Source: Isoetes taiwanensis
Lineage: Eukaryota; Streptophyta; Lycopodiopsida; Isoetales; Isoetaceae
Direction: 5' to 3'
Length of the DNA: 64,000 nucleotides
Assembly (NCBI GenBank): GCA_021234155.1
Contig: JAJEKV010000065.1
Span: forward strand, 6,768,316 to 6,832,315
In this document: positions 1-11,481 of the stretch, piece after piece
Position numbering within the stretch: position 1 is the first letter of the stretch
How the letters are laid out: every line of letters begins with the position of its first letter
Position numbers and translations under genes: made by a program
Notes under the pieces: model-generated
Databases searched by the model: none
Told to the model about the DNA's origin: nothing
What the model saw: the letters and a program-made list of their open reading frames with translations, nothing else

Positions 1-893
1 TGCAAGCCATGCACAATTTTTAGTTCCTATTAGATGCCATTCCGCATGGAAACCCACCCACATGAAAAGTCACGGGATGTGACTCCAGCACCACACAAAT
101 CCAGCTAGAGAGGCAAGATGGGAGGGTGGATCCCCCGCCGAAAGTGGGGCTTCTGGGATCCCAGTGGGCTAGGCTTATGGCCCGGCCACCTGTGGGCCTG
201 CACAGTCCCACACCCTGGGCGGCAGGTTGCCTCAAGAGTTGCAAGGCAGCTTGGTTTCTGAGCCTTTGGGGTTCACGGTGTCGTGACCGTGTGTCAAGCC
301 ACGATCTTCAGTCACTGTGGAGCCTCTAGACCCCTGGAAGGGGAGATGCAACCTCTTCCCTGCACTTGCTAACCACTCAGGAGATGTAACTGAGAGTCCT
401 TATGGTGATGCTATAATATGGGATCCGGAGTTAGATACGATAGTTTGATTCTAGCTTATTTGCAAAGTATGCAATGTGAGGGGCTATGGAGGGTCAAACC
501 TAGCTATTGTCTTACGCCGTACCGCCATTGTTAAGTGACTCCTATTCCCGCTTTATCTTTGGTGCCTATCCAAATACCGCAATTTCATGTGTCTGAGCTG
601 CTGGTAGAGTTTCGCGTTTTGGCGGCATACAGTTTAAGGATCTTGCACTATGGATGTAAGGGTTGGGCTACCCTTGAGGTGTTAGCGGCTGTATTGTATT
701 GCTAGTTCTCGACGTGGTTTATGCTTCCTCACCGTGATAGGAGCCCATAGGGGCGGTACGGCATACCCTGCGGTCTCTCTCAACACCGCCAGCCCAGAAA
801 GCGATAGACCCGAAATTCGCGTTGTTGGATGCAATGGGGATTTCCGCTGAAAGTGTATGGCTGGCGCTTTATATTTAAAGCGGTGGAGCCACA
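1..893 (+). mobile_element. 5' LTR (partial) of Ty3/gypsy chromovirus
   Basis: This stretch aligns by eye with the end of the copy at 11,482-13,109: both carry the same stretch around 'TTCCTATTAGATGC', the shared 'GTGGGGCTTCTGG' block, 'GCCTATTTGCAAAGTATGC' and 'TAGGAGCCCATAGGGG'. It ends in CACA, immediately before a tRNA primer-binding site. The first part of the LTR lies outside the window, so length and target-site duplication cannot be read. Many substitutions and indels separate the two LTRs, so the insertion is old. The small ORFs here are not genes. Confidence 0.85.
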
Positions 894-894
894 A

Positions 895-909
895 TGGTAT
901 CGGAGAGCG
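895..909 (+). other. primer-binding site (initiator Met tRNA)
   Basis: TGGTATCGGAGAGC follows the LTR end by one base. It matches the usual plant retrotransposon primer-binding site complementary to the 3' end of initiator tRNA-Met (TGGTATCAGAGC) with small changes. It fixes the element's orientation as plus strand and the LTR boundary at about 893. Confidence 0.8.
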
Positions 910-2580
910 ATGTTCTTGGTTGGACCAAGAACCAGCACTCCATCACATAACCATTAGTGAAGTCTCCGATAAGTTTTATAGGTGAGAAGAATTTCCACCA
1001 TCGAATTAAAATGAGGGAAAATTTTTCCTAGGTAGTGAGTTCTAGGATTAGGTTGTTGAAAGAATGAGTCAATTTACCTTCGAGTAAATTTGAAGTGAAA
1101 ATTATGCATTTGCATCCAATTTCACCTAAAATGGGTCGAAGAAGCATGCCAACCGAGACCCGAAAGTGAAAAATGGCATAAACCATAATTCACACTTCAA
1201 ACCATTAGGAAATTGGAAAATTCAAAGGTATAATACTTAATTTTTAGGTGTATTAAGAATTAAACATATATTAAAAATTAAAGGGTACTATGGGGTAATT
1301 AATAAGGGGCTAATAAGTAAGCCTATTAATGGTAGGAGGACATTCCCTGGGGCCTTCCTTTAAATATCCCCGACACCTCATTTTTCCCTCCAAACCTTTC
1401 TCTCCACCTTATTATCTCTTTGATCAGCCTTTACGCCACCTGTTTTCTTGACCGCCAAGTATGGCTCGAACCAAACAAACCCATGAGGAAAGCCACAGCG
1501 ACCTACTCTCTCAATGGCGCACTTGGCGCCAGGCTCGCCATGTTGGTTAAAGATCCCCAGCAACCTCCCACCTGCTTGGGAAGGGGCCTTCCAGCCAGCC
1601 AGCCAGTCAGAAACCCCATGACACAAGAGGGTTTGGGGCCAGCCTCTTCATCGGGCCAGGCACTCCAGAGAATCGGGAATCCTGGCTACTTCGCTTTGGA
1701 CACCTAGGTAGAAGAGGGAAGAACTGTAGAAGAGCAAAAAATCGCACCCGGTGAGGCGGCCCCGCAACAAATGTAAGAAGAAGGCAAGGAGAAGGCCAAG
1801 TGAGTGGTCAAAGACATGGCCGCCAGGGAAGAAGAGGGAAAGAGAGCGGAGCCGAGGGGAATGTGAAAGAAGGACTAAGAGGGGAGGGAATGGATCGCCC
1901 TGAGGACCGGGTGGTAATTGAAGAGCCTCGTGGAAGAGGGGAGGTGGAAGAGGGAGAGACGCATTTAGAGGAAGCAGATGTCGGCGATCGCCGGGGAAGC
2001 TTCAAACCCCACGCAGTTAATTCACCTTATCAAAGTGGCCCGAGCCACTAAAGGTGGTTAAGAAGCGGTAGGTGGGCGGCGATCCTTCGCCGTGAAGGAG
2101 GACCGCCTACCAACGCCTCAAGGCGATCAACAACCGCCGATTGGACGGGGTATAACGATTGGTACCGCCGCAAAACGCCCAACGCACCGGCAGGAGTGGG
2201 GGCTGACCACCAAAGAAGCGTAACGCCGCCCGCCACCGGTAGTCGGCTAAGAAGGTCCACCATGGGCCTAACTCCCCGCGACGCCAGGAAGCTTTTTCGA
2301 GAGATTAAGCACTTTCAACGGCACTAATCTCTTGATTAGAAGAAACCCTTCGAGCAGCCATGCGGGAAGTAATGTGAGTTCGTCATCGACTATAGGGTGG
2401 CGCCGCCAACAACTAGGGTGTTGCGTAGCCGCGAGGCCGAAACTCACCCATTGTTCGAAGAGGGAAACCTCTGCGCCAATCCATCACCCGAAGAGGGTGA
2501 CCCTGATGCCCAAGGACATACACTGGCGCCGTGATCCAAGTAAAGGAACGTCCTTGAGGATGAAGTTTTGTGTAAATTAA
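910..2580 (+). mobile_element. leader and degenerate 5' ORFs of the chromovirus
   Basis: This is an AT-rich leader to about 1,380, then a GC-richer part with short open frames at 1,420-1,707, 1,800-2,051 and 2,332-2,580. The second is rich in Glu, Arg and Gly. No frame matches a domain I recognise and all are broken by stops. It lies between the primer-binding site and the recognisable gag, so it is either leader or a decayed extra ORF. No function is proposed. Confidence 0.4.
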
Positions 2581-3700
2581 TGTAATTGATAAAGTTTTCC
2601 CCCTATAAATATAAAATTTTGTAGTAAAGTGACTTCAATTTTGTATAAAAATGTGTCTAAGTTGTTCAAATTTTAGTTTAGTTGTAGCCATCATGACTGT
2701 AAGCATCCAAATAGGGTATTTTAGTAAAGGTGCTATAGGCAAATCACTCAAATTTTGCCGCACGCATTGTCGGGAAGGCCAGGCGAAAATAGCCTTCCGA
2801 CCTTCACGGAAGGCCCAAATTCGTGATAGCCATCCCGGTTTCACTTGTCGTCAAATTTTTGCCCAATTAGCCCGTGGAAAGATCCAAATTAGGGGTTAGA
2901 AAATTCCAAATAAGCATGCTAGGGACTTTTAATTTTCCAAAAACTTTGATAGAAGCCCAAAAAAACAAAATCCCGGGTCAGGTAGAAAGGTAATGGTCTT
3001 TCCGACCTTCACCTGGAAGGCCCAAATTGTGATAGCCACCCTGGTTTTAGCCCAATTTTGCTTTAGATTGACCAATTTTTCATCCAACAAACTGCGGTAG
3101 TGTTTCTTGCTTTGTTTTGCTTAGAATTGCACTTCATGGTAGCTCAATTGGACACCCTTGGCCATAGATTTGAAGTCCTCCCCATAGGGAACCCTTTGTG
3201 CACGGAACCCGGCAGGTCCTAGTCTATAAAGGGGCCCCATTTTGTCATTTTTCCACATCAAAACCGCTCTTAGCCCTCTTGGCGCATTTTCTAGCTCCTT
3301 GCTTATCCTCATTAGCTATTTTTATATCCTTTCAAATCACCGGCCCTCAAGCTTTGTCGAGATGGTACAATGAGGCCAATCACATCCATGGAATTCCTCG
3401 GCTGGAGCAAGCCTACCATGTCTTCCGATCATCTCTTTGACCTTCATGCCACCTTGTCTAGAACTCCCTATTACAATCACATTATTTGCCAATATGATCG
3501 CCAGGTCTTACCACGGGAAGCTAGTTTGCCACCTAGGGAGGGAAATGGGTATCTCTAGACTCCGGCCCCAAGCCATAGGAGGATCTAGGATCAAGAATAA
3601 GCTATGGGATAGAACCGTAAAACATGCCGGGACTATGACCCGTAGTTAATCATAGGCATAGGTAATGCCTCAAATCAATCGACCTTAGCTTTGTTCATGC
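2581..3700 (+). mobile_element. non-coding stretch inside the chromovirus, with a diverged direct repeat
   Basis: There is no convincing coding frame. A block near 2,770-2,860 (containing CCTTCCGACCTTCACGGAAG) recurs near 2,990-3,055 with changes. A TATA-like TCTATAAAGGGG lies at about 3,222 and could be a remnant promoter, which would suggest a nested LTR fragment, but I cannot find its ends. Confidence 0.35.
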
Positions 3701-5690
3701 AAAGATGTATACCAACCAACCTGGAGGAGCCAATTCAACCTTGATTTGGCACCTCTCGACACTCTGGAGGCGCCAGACAGGTATTCACGAGATCGAGACC
3801 GCAGAGTACCTAATACTACGGCTCCACAATGAGCAGCACCTATGCTGCGCATTGAGCAGGATTACGGAGGAGGAAGAGGAAGAGAACCCAAGTTGGGAGA
3901 TAAGGGAGGCAAGAAGGATGGAGAGGCATCTAGATCGGCAAATGAGGAAGCACTAAGAAGGCAGACTTTGAGCCGCCAATGGGTATCACGGCCCTCACTC
4001 CAAAGGATCATCGACGGGCGCAGGAGTACATAATCGCCAACGACATCCTCAACCTTCCCTATTGTCAAGAAGAAGGCCTCAGATCGATGAGCTCCTAAGC
4101 CTAATGGCAGAGGGAGCGTGGTAGCGACTTCATCGACTATGATTACCAAGAAATTCCAAGGGAGGTAGCCGGCGACATTCCTACCGAACAACTATGTCGA
4201 CATTCAAGCCTACCAACGAGATAAGACGGATGTATCGCCAAGCAGCAACCCCATCATTCCGGAGGAGGAATTCCACCAGATCCAAAGCAAGTTGGCCAAG
4301 CCGAAGAGGCCCAAGCTCAAAGCCGACACCGCGCTCTAGGAGCATGGGAAGCATCCGGCAAAGATCAACTGGGAGAACGCAACAACAATGTGGAGGGATC
4401 ATGAGGATCTTGTCGCATTAGATGTTTGCAAAAGAAATTTTTGCGCGCTGAGCTAGGGGTGAAAATGCAAACGCCGTATGCAATGATGCTTGCAGAAGTG
4501 GGAATGCTGCCTCTTGAGGGAGAAGCAATGATTCAGACTGCCTCTTACTTGCTCAAGGTCAATGCACTAAGTGAAGATCGTCTTCCCAGTATAGCTAAAA
4601 GAGCGTCTACGGATAAAGGTTGGTACCATGATGTAGTTTGTTGGTTGCAGAAATGGAATATCAGCGTGGATGAGTTAGCGGGCAAGAGAGATAGAATACG
4701 AGATCTGGTTTGTTATAAGTTTCAAATTAAAACCTGGAGCGCGGTCCAAGAGGTAAAGATGTCTTTCTACCAGCAATCTATTAACCCGTCTTTACAGGTA
4801 GCAAAATACTTGTCAGAGAATATATCTATCTCAAATAGGCATTTGCTTGCTCGTATGCGTTTGAGCTCACACTATTTGAAAATTGAGACTGGAAGATGGC
4901 AGAGGATAGAAAGGGCGGACCGTATATGTGAATTGTGTCCTGATGGTATGATTGAAGATGAAGCACACACCCTGTTATACTGTAAGTGTTATGAAGACAT
5001 TAGACTCCAATACTCTATACAAGAAAGTTCATTAGTTGAGCTCTTAGGACTCTCAACAAAATACTTGTGTTCTTATATAGCTGAGGTGCTACAGAAAAGA
5101 AGTATTTGTTTGAAAAAGGAAGTGAAAAATATGGAGAGTGAGGAGTAGGAGATTTCTGATTATGGTGATACATTGTGTTTTGTATTTTCTCGTTCTATAG
5201 ACCTGATAGGTCTCTAAAGGACGTAATAAAACATTTCATTTCATTTCATTTTTTTCGGCGAAGCTGCTCAAAGGAAGGGTACGGGAACCGCCGTGGGAGG
5301 CAGGGATAAATCACTCAGATACTATCTTCCAGTCCTTAGCCAGGGGCAGATGGTAGTTTTCCACAAGGAGTTCAGCCCAAGAGGAGAAGAATCCGTCGCG
5401 CTCCTCATAGCACTCTCAGGGTTTGGTCAGCATGCCAGGATAGATTATGGAGTAGACCATGTCATTCTCTTCAAAAGATCTGTAGCCCTTCATGCCCTCG
5501 ACTTCGCAAGGGGCCACCTCAGGGATGCGCACTTGTCAGTAGTGGCGGCAACTGCACCAGAACTCCCAGCACCACAGGTGGCAAGAGCATTAGAGGGAGG
5601 ATCGGCGGCCAGAATCCTGCAGAACATGGGCAAGGGCACAGGATTCAAGAAAATCAAGAACTTCAAGCGACATCGTTGATGGAAGACTTG
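3700..5690 (+). pseudogene. unrecognised ORF region of the retroelement, split by a LINE
   Basis: Broken frames at 3,705-4,421 and 5,272-5,679 flank the LINE insertion. The right part reads as a clean 128-codon stretch (5,293-5,679). It holds repeated Gly, basic and hydrophobic blocks and ends in a Lys/Arg-rich tail, but matches no family I can name. The left part contains a charged stretch with several stops. They may once have been one ORF ahead of gag. An AT-rich, intron-like stretch (5,690-5,905, ending TTGCAG) follows before gag. Function unknown. Confidence 0.35.
4422..5252 (+). mobile_element. 5'-truncated LINE (3' end of ORF2) inserted in the chromovirus
   Basis: The open frame at 4,426-5,148 encodes the C-terminal part of a non-LTR retrotransposon ORF2. 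Near residue 150 it has the RIETGRW-like motif (here KIETGRW), followed by C-x2-C and E-D-E-x-H-x7-C, the zf-RVT type zinc motif. There is no reverse transcriptase, so only the last part of the element was copied, as is typical of abortive target-primed reverse transcription. After the stop comes a short 3' UTR with GGTCTCTAAAGGACGTAATAAAA, then about three CATTT repeats. The frame is unbroken for 240 codons, so this copy is younger than its host element. Confidence 0.85.
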
Positions 5691-5900
5691 TTTTGTTAAG
5701 TAATTAAAGAACATTGTAGCTCTCTCTTAAGTATTATCATGTAATTCATCAATGTATTTCTATATACTAATTAATGTCTTACCATGATCTTGACTTGTAA
5801 GTGGAATTTTCATATGATTTCTTTTGTACCTAACAACAATTCAATTGTAAGCAAGAATGATTAGTGTGTACTTTAAATAACAAGCATTGATGATCAATCC

Positions 5901-7100
5901 TTGCAGCAAGGAACAAACAGGTTCCCAAGGCCGGCCGACAAAGATCGGTACCCAGGGAACCTATTCGGACGTGTCGATGACATCAACGAGGAAATGACGC
6001 CGGAAGCAATCAACGCAAGGCTCGTTCAGATGAGGAATCAGATGCATCAGCTGATCCACTGGGCCACCCCATTGATGAATGCCCAAGAATACGCACCTGC
6101 ACCACCTCCACCTCCACCATTACCCCAACAAGGCATTGAAGAAGGCCCACAGCAGGAGGGACAAGACAATCAGGGGAATGTCAGAGACAGAAAAGGAAAA
6201 GGAGAAATGTAGATCTCCAACTCCACCTAGCTCCAGTTCATCTGACACTTCACACACCCAAGACAGTTCTAGCTCTCAAGTGAGTCCGACACCCACGTAA
6301 GAGCCGTGGCAAGAAAGGCGATGACTATCGAAGAAGGTTGACAAGCATATGAGCAATGTGGAAGACTAGGAAGTTAGGGTTCGGGAAAAGAACGAATCGC
6401 ATGGAGGCGTAAGCATGGCTTGATGAAATGGAGGAATTTGGCAACTCTTATAGCATGAAGGACAAGGATATAGGGAAAGTTGCTACAAAGAACTTGATAG
6501 GAGCAAAACTAGAATCTGGTGGAAGGCTATGCTAAGTCTAACAAGCTCAAAAGAAACAAAAAGATTCAAGACCTTCAAAGGCTTTCCCGCAAGCACTATG
6601 TGCCAAGATCGCACACTAGCGTGCATCCGCCAGCCTATAGGTTGAACCGTGGTACATTGTCGGTAGCAAAGTATACAGAGGAATTCATGCTCAGGCTCCA
6701 TGTTCGGAGTATCAGAAAAGGCAAGCAGTTGATACCACATTGAAGGGTTGAACAGCAATATCAAGAGGCTTGTTAGAGCAATCAACCCAAGGTCGGTCTT
6801 GAGGCGAAGACAAAGCCATAAGTTTGGAAGAAGCACCATCGACTCAATGCAGAAACGGTCGGCATTCAAGGGTAAAAGCCGGGCGGGCATTACAAAGGGC
6901 AATACTAGAGTAAACAATCGGCCAGACCACGCCATCGAGGCAATGAGCGAGGGAAGAGCTCGGTAAGACCTTTGGGGACCGTAAGCATGAGAATCGCATC
7001 GTGGGGCAAGCAGTGCTAAAGCGTATCCCCGGATAGTCCGGCGAAAGAGAAGAGACGGAGTGTATCGAGAAGAAGCTTTTGTTTCAGGTGCTTCCGGCCG
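5901..7100 (+). pseudogene. gag: gag pseudogene of the chromovirus
   Basis: It starts with a readable 103-codon frame (5,901-6,212) that has a helical N-terminal part, a Pro-rich run near residue 70 and a Lys/Arg-rich end. After this the capsid-like region continues in alternating frames: 6,519-6,743 includes a 'SVAKYTEEF' type segment, and 6,748-6,966 includes 'GLNSNIKRLVRAINP', both usual in Ty3/gypsy gag. A degraded CCHC-like knuckle (CFRC, then H and C) lies near 7,080-7,120. Several frameshifts and stops mean no protein can be made. Confidence 0.6.
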
Positions 7101-7199
7101 TGGGCACCGAACACATGATTGCCCATTCGTCATGCAAGGCGGCTTTGGCAGAGCTTATGGACCGGGATTCTCCAAACGGATGAGGGCGACGACCGGCAT

Positions 7200-10100
7200 G
7201 AGGCCGTGACTTCATAGATGGTGAGTGCCACATATGTGCAAACATTGAGTCGATGATATTGAAAATCGGGCCAACAGCCATTGCGGTGATGGGATCATAG
7301 ATAGCAACCCATATGTAGTCCTCATAGACACAGTAGTTCTCATAACTTCCTCTCCCAGGCTGGCTGCCCTAATGAAGAATAAGGTATTGAAGTCTGCCAA
7401 GGCCAAGTTGTTATGGCAAACGGCCATTCGACACACATTAAGGGAGGAGGATCACATTCGACATAGACCTTAGTGGAAATAAGTGGTAGCCCGGAGCAGA
7501 GGTCATGGAAATGGAAGGTATGACCTTATAGTAGGCATGGAATTCTTGAAGCCAGCCAAAGCCATAATTGATTGTGACCGCGAACGGTCGCCATGACTGA
7601 CACCGGACGGCAAATTAAGAGTGAAAGGTAAGAAGGCAGCTCCTTCTATGCGGTGTATTTCCTTGAAGCACCTGAGGAAAAGTATAGAAAGAAATAAGGT
7701 GGATTATATTTTGAGGTTAGTGGCAATTGAGCCCAATAAGCGATAGAAGCGATCAAAAGGGGAATGGGATTGCCCGAGCCAAGAGCAAGGCTCATCTCGA
7801 GAATTTAAGGATGTATTCCCCTGATGAAATCCGCAACTACCACCTTATAGGGGTGTAGAATGTGAAATCACATTAGCTCCGGATGCTAAGCCTACCAAAG
7901 CAAGGCACCTTCACAGGATGAGCACCCCGCACTGATAGAACTCAAGAAGCAGCTCGTGAATTGCTTGAGCTTGGGTTTATTAGAGCAAGTGTGTCTCCTT
8001 TGGAGCACCTATACTCTTTGTGAAGAAGAAAGATGGGAGCTTAAGAATGTGCATAGACTATCGCCCACCAACAAGCGCATACAATAAAGAACAAGTATGC
8101 ATTGCCAAGGGGGCGATGATTTGATGGACCAGCTCCAAGGAGCAAGGGTATTCTCAAAAATTGACTTAAGATCGTGGTACCATCGATAAGAATAAAAGAA
8201 GAGGATATCCATAAGACCGCCTTTAGAACGCGGTATGGTCACTTTGAGTTCACAAGAATGCCCTTTGGTTGTCGAACGCCCAAAGAACTTTTTATGCGAC
8301 TCATGAACGACGCCTTGAGATTTTCTAGATGAGTTTGTCATTGTCTTCTTCGACGACATTCTAGTCTACAGCAAGTCCATTGAAGATCATGATCAGCATT
8401 TGAGAAGGGTATTGGAAAAGTTGAGACGGCATCGCTTGTATGGCAAGCTCTCCAAGTGCCACTTTGCTACCAAAAGAGTGGAGTACTTGGGCCATGTAAT
8501 ATCGGGCGAAGGGATTTCCACCGACCCCGCAAAGATTGAAGCGATGGTTGATTGGCCAGCCCAAGGAATATAGCGAAGTAAGAAGCTTTCTGGATTGGCG
8601 GGATATTACGTAAAGTTCGTGAAGGACTTTGCTAAGTGGGCCCCCTTTTGTGGACCTCACTAAGAGCGTTAAGGTGAAAGATTGGAAAACGCATTGGTTA
8701 GAGAAAGTTCAAGCTTCCTTTGAGAAGCTCAAGGAGGCCTTAACAACAGCTCCAAAGGCTCGTCCCTTCCAGATCCGAAAAGTAAAGACAAGCTTGTGGC
8801 CACCGATGCAAGCAAGTTAGCAACAAAGCGCCTTTGATGCAAGAAGAAAGGGTAGTCGCCACACTCGAAGAAGATGAACGACGCCGAAAGCAACGCTACC
8901 CAACCCATGATCAGAGCTCCTAGCCATTGTCGTGGCACTAAGGATTTGGAGGCATTATTTGTTTGGGAAGGAGTTTCAGTTAGATACGATCACCGAGCCT
9001 CCAAGATCTTTTTCACCCAACCACCTCTAACCTAAGGCAAAGGAGGGTGGATGGAATTCCTTGAAGAGTATGATTTTGATATAGTATATAGGCCCGCAAG
9101 CTTAATGTTGTGGCGATGCTCTCTCGTGAGACCGCTTAAGACAAGAACGCATTGTAATGCGATTTCCACTCTTTAAGTGAGTTTGGAAAGAAGATTGAGG
9201 AGACCCCGCCAAGATGAGGATTTCAAGGAAGTTTGGGAAAGCCTTTCTAGAGAGGCTAGAACAGATAAGGAACCGGGAGGCCTTCAAGCATTATAAGAAG
9301 GAAGGCAACCCGTTGTATCATAAGCATAAGTTGTGTGTGCCCAATCATCGGGGTAAGGAAGCTAATTCTTCATGACACACATAATGCCCAATAGCAGGGC
9401 ATGCACGGGTTTATGAAGACCCTACTTCAAGATTCGGCGTAGTTATTTCTGGCCGGGGATGAAAAGCGTATAGCCGATATATTCGAATGCCGGTTGTCCC
9501 GTGACGAAAGTGGAACAACTTCAATTCCAGCGCCTTTAGAGCCATTAAAAGTGCCAAATGCTAAGTGGGAGGTCATAAGTATGGATTTTATCACCGGACT
9601 CCCTAGAACTCTTCGAGGCAAGGATGCATTGATGGTTGTCGAGACAAGTTATCTAAGATGGCACATTTTGTGCCTTGTAGAACTACTGGACAATCGCATT
9701 AGATACTGCCAAGCTATTTGTAAAGGAGATTTTTTAGACTCCATGGCATGCCTCGGAGATAATTTTTAGATAGGGATTCCAAATTTATGAGTGCCTTTTG
9801 GCAAGACCTCTTTAGCACGATTCGCATTTCTCCATGAGCACGCATATCATCCCCAAACGATGGTCGACGGAGAGGGCGAATCGCATCATCGAGGATATGC
9901 TTCAAGCTTTGTGTGGAATAAGCGGTCAAGTGGGATGAGTACATCCACTTGGTGGAATTCGCCACAATAGTGCCAACAGAGTCATCTCGATGTCTCCTTT
10001 CATGGTAAATTACGGTACCAGTGCTAACCCCTAGACACTTGGCACAATCCCGTCAAAGGTTGAAGTGTCCCAGCGGATGCTAGGAGATATGCAGCAGTTG

Positions 10101-10640
10101 GTGGAAGAAGTGAGGGGTTACCTCCTAGCAGCAAGAAGTCGGCGAAGAGTGTAGCCGCTGCCGTGACCGTAAGAGAGTTCAAGGTAGGCGATATGTGTGG
10201 TTGAAGATCAAGGTCAAGCAAGCTAAACTTCTGATTGGGAGTTGCAAAGAAGTTTGCCCCTAGGTGGGCTGGTCCGCTCAAGATCTTGGAGAGAGGGCTC
10301 CCAAGCCTACAAGTTGGATCTTCCTACCCATCTCAAAAGTTCACAAGGTTTTCCACGTAAGTTTATTGAAAAGGCACAATTCTAACCCTAAGGAGGTCTT
10401 GGATACTCCAACTTTGTTGGAAATGACTAAGAGCAAGTGGAAATTGTGCCCGAGTTACTTCTTGATAAGTCATTCAAGAAGACTAGAGGTCTCAGTTCTC
10501 CAAAGATTTGGTCAAGTGGAAGCACTTGCCCGTGGAAGACGCCAAGCATGGGTATTGAAGCAGGATTTGGAGAAGCAATACCCGAGTTTATGAAGGAGTT
10601 TGATGGGCTTAGTCGCCTCCCACTGGGTCCCAGACTCGCA
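7200..10640 (+). pseudogene. pol: pol pseudogene: protease, RT, RNase H, integrase, chromodomain
   Basis: Fragments appear in the Ty3/gypsy order. Around 7,520-7,560 the frame reads 'YDLIVGMEFL', the protease-to-RT linker. At 7,975-8,080 it reads '[14 protein letters not shown]' of the reverse transcriptase, and at about 8,340-8,380 'FFDDILVYSK', the catalytic YxDD box with Tyr replaced by Phe. RNase H follows to about 9,130. Integrase (9,300-10,030) shows 'WEVISMDFITGLP' and later the 'HPQTDG'-like site. The C-terminal segment at 10,330-10,640 shows 'VFHVSLLK' and then a chromodomain-like block. Frame changes every 50-150 codons make it non-functional. Integrase after RT defines Ty3/gypsy, and the chromodomain places it in the chromoviruses. 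Confidence 0.85.
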
Positions 10641-10649
10641 CCAGGAGGT

Positions 10650-11466
10650 TAGCTTAGTATTCTTCTTAGTTAGTTTCTAGTCCCAAGATGTATTCTAGCT
10701 AGTGGAATACATATGCGCAATCTTGGAACATGTGGGCTTATGATGGGATAAGCCTTTAAAACCCCAGGCAACATGCACCAAGAGGTCGCATGACCACTAG
10801 GGTCATGCGCGAGAGAGAAAGGAAAGGCATGGTGCTTGGATGATGGGACATCGGTCGGATGCTCCCTATGCCATGATGTGGGGATCGCACACCCGGCCAT
10901 AGGGGGTCATGGTGAAGGTCAAAGTGATCATGTGCAATGATGGGATCGTGAGAGACGCCCCTAGCTTAAAACCCTTGGGGCATGATGCACTAGGGGTACT
11001 CGGCACCGGGTAACCGAGTACAAGGTAGCACTTGATCATGGGCGATGATGGGATCATCTTAAATGGTCCTTAAGCTCAAATCCGAAAGGGCCATGATCGA
11101 GTGCAAGGTATGGTAAGGGAGGTGGTCCCCTAAAACCACAAACTTATTAATTAAACTAACGTAATGTGCTCCATGTGCAGGCAAGTGAGAAGAGCTTCGA
11201 GGTGGAGTGCATTACGAAAAGATGGGGGAACCATAATTTAGATTATGAACCCTAATAACTCTTATAATAATGTTTTGAATTATTGTAAGAAGTAACCTTG
11301 TTAAGGCTATATAATTTTGTATAAGTACAAATATAGCCTAAATTTTGACATTTAACTTTAATAGGAAGTTGATCGTTTGAATTAAACTTAGGGGTATGAT
11401 CTTGTGTTGTTTTGCAGGATAGATAGGCTCGTCACCTTAGCGCAATGCTGAGGACGGCATTGTCCT
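10650..11466 (+). repeat. 3' non-coding region of the chromovirus with diverged tandem units
   Basis: There is no coding frame. Related blocks around 'GATGATGGGA' recur near 10,840, 10,930 and 11,040 with roughly 100-bp spacing, each next to 'GATCATG' and 'CACTAGGG' like motifs. This suggests an old tandem array inside the 3' untranslated region. Confidence 0.5.
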
Positions 11467-11480
11467 AAGGGGGGGAGAAT
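11467..11480 (+). other. polypurine tract
   Basis: AAGGGGGGGAGAAT directly precedes the TG that opens the 3' LTR. This is the expected plus-strand primer site and supports the LTR boundary at 11,482. Confidence 0.85.
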
Positions 11481-11481
11481 G

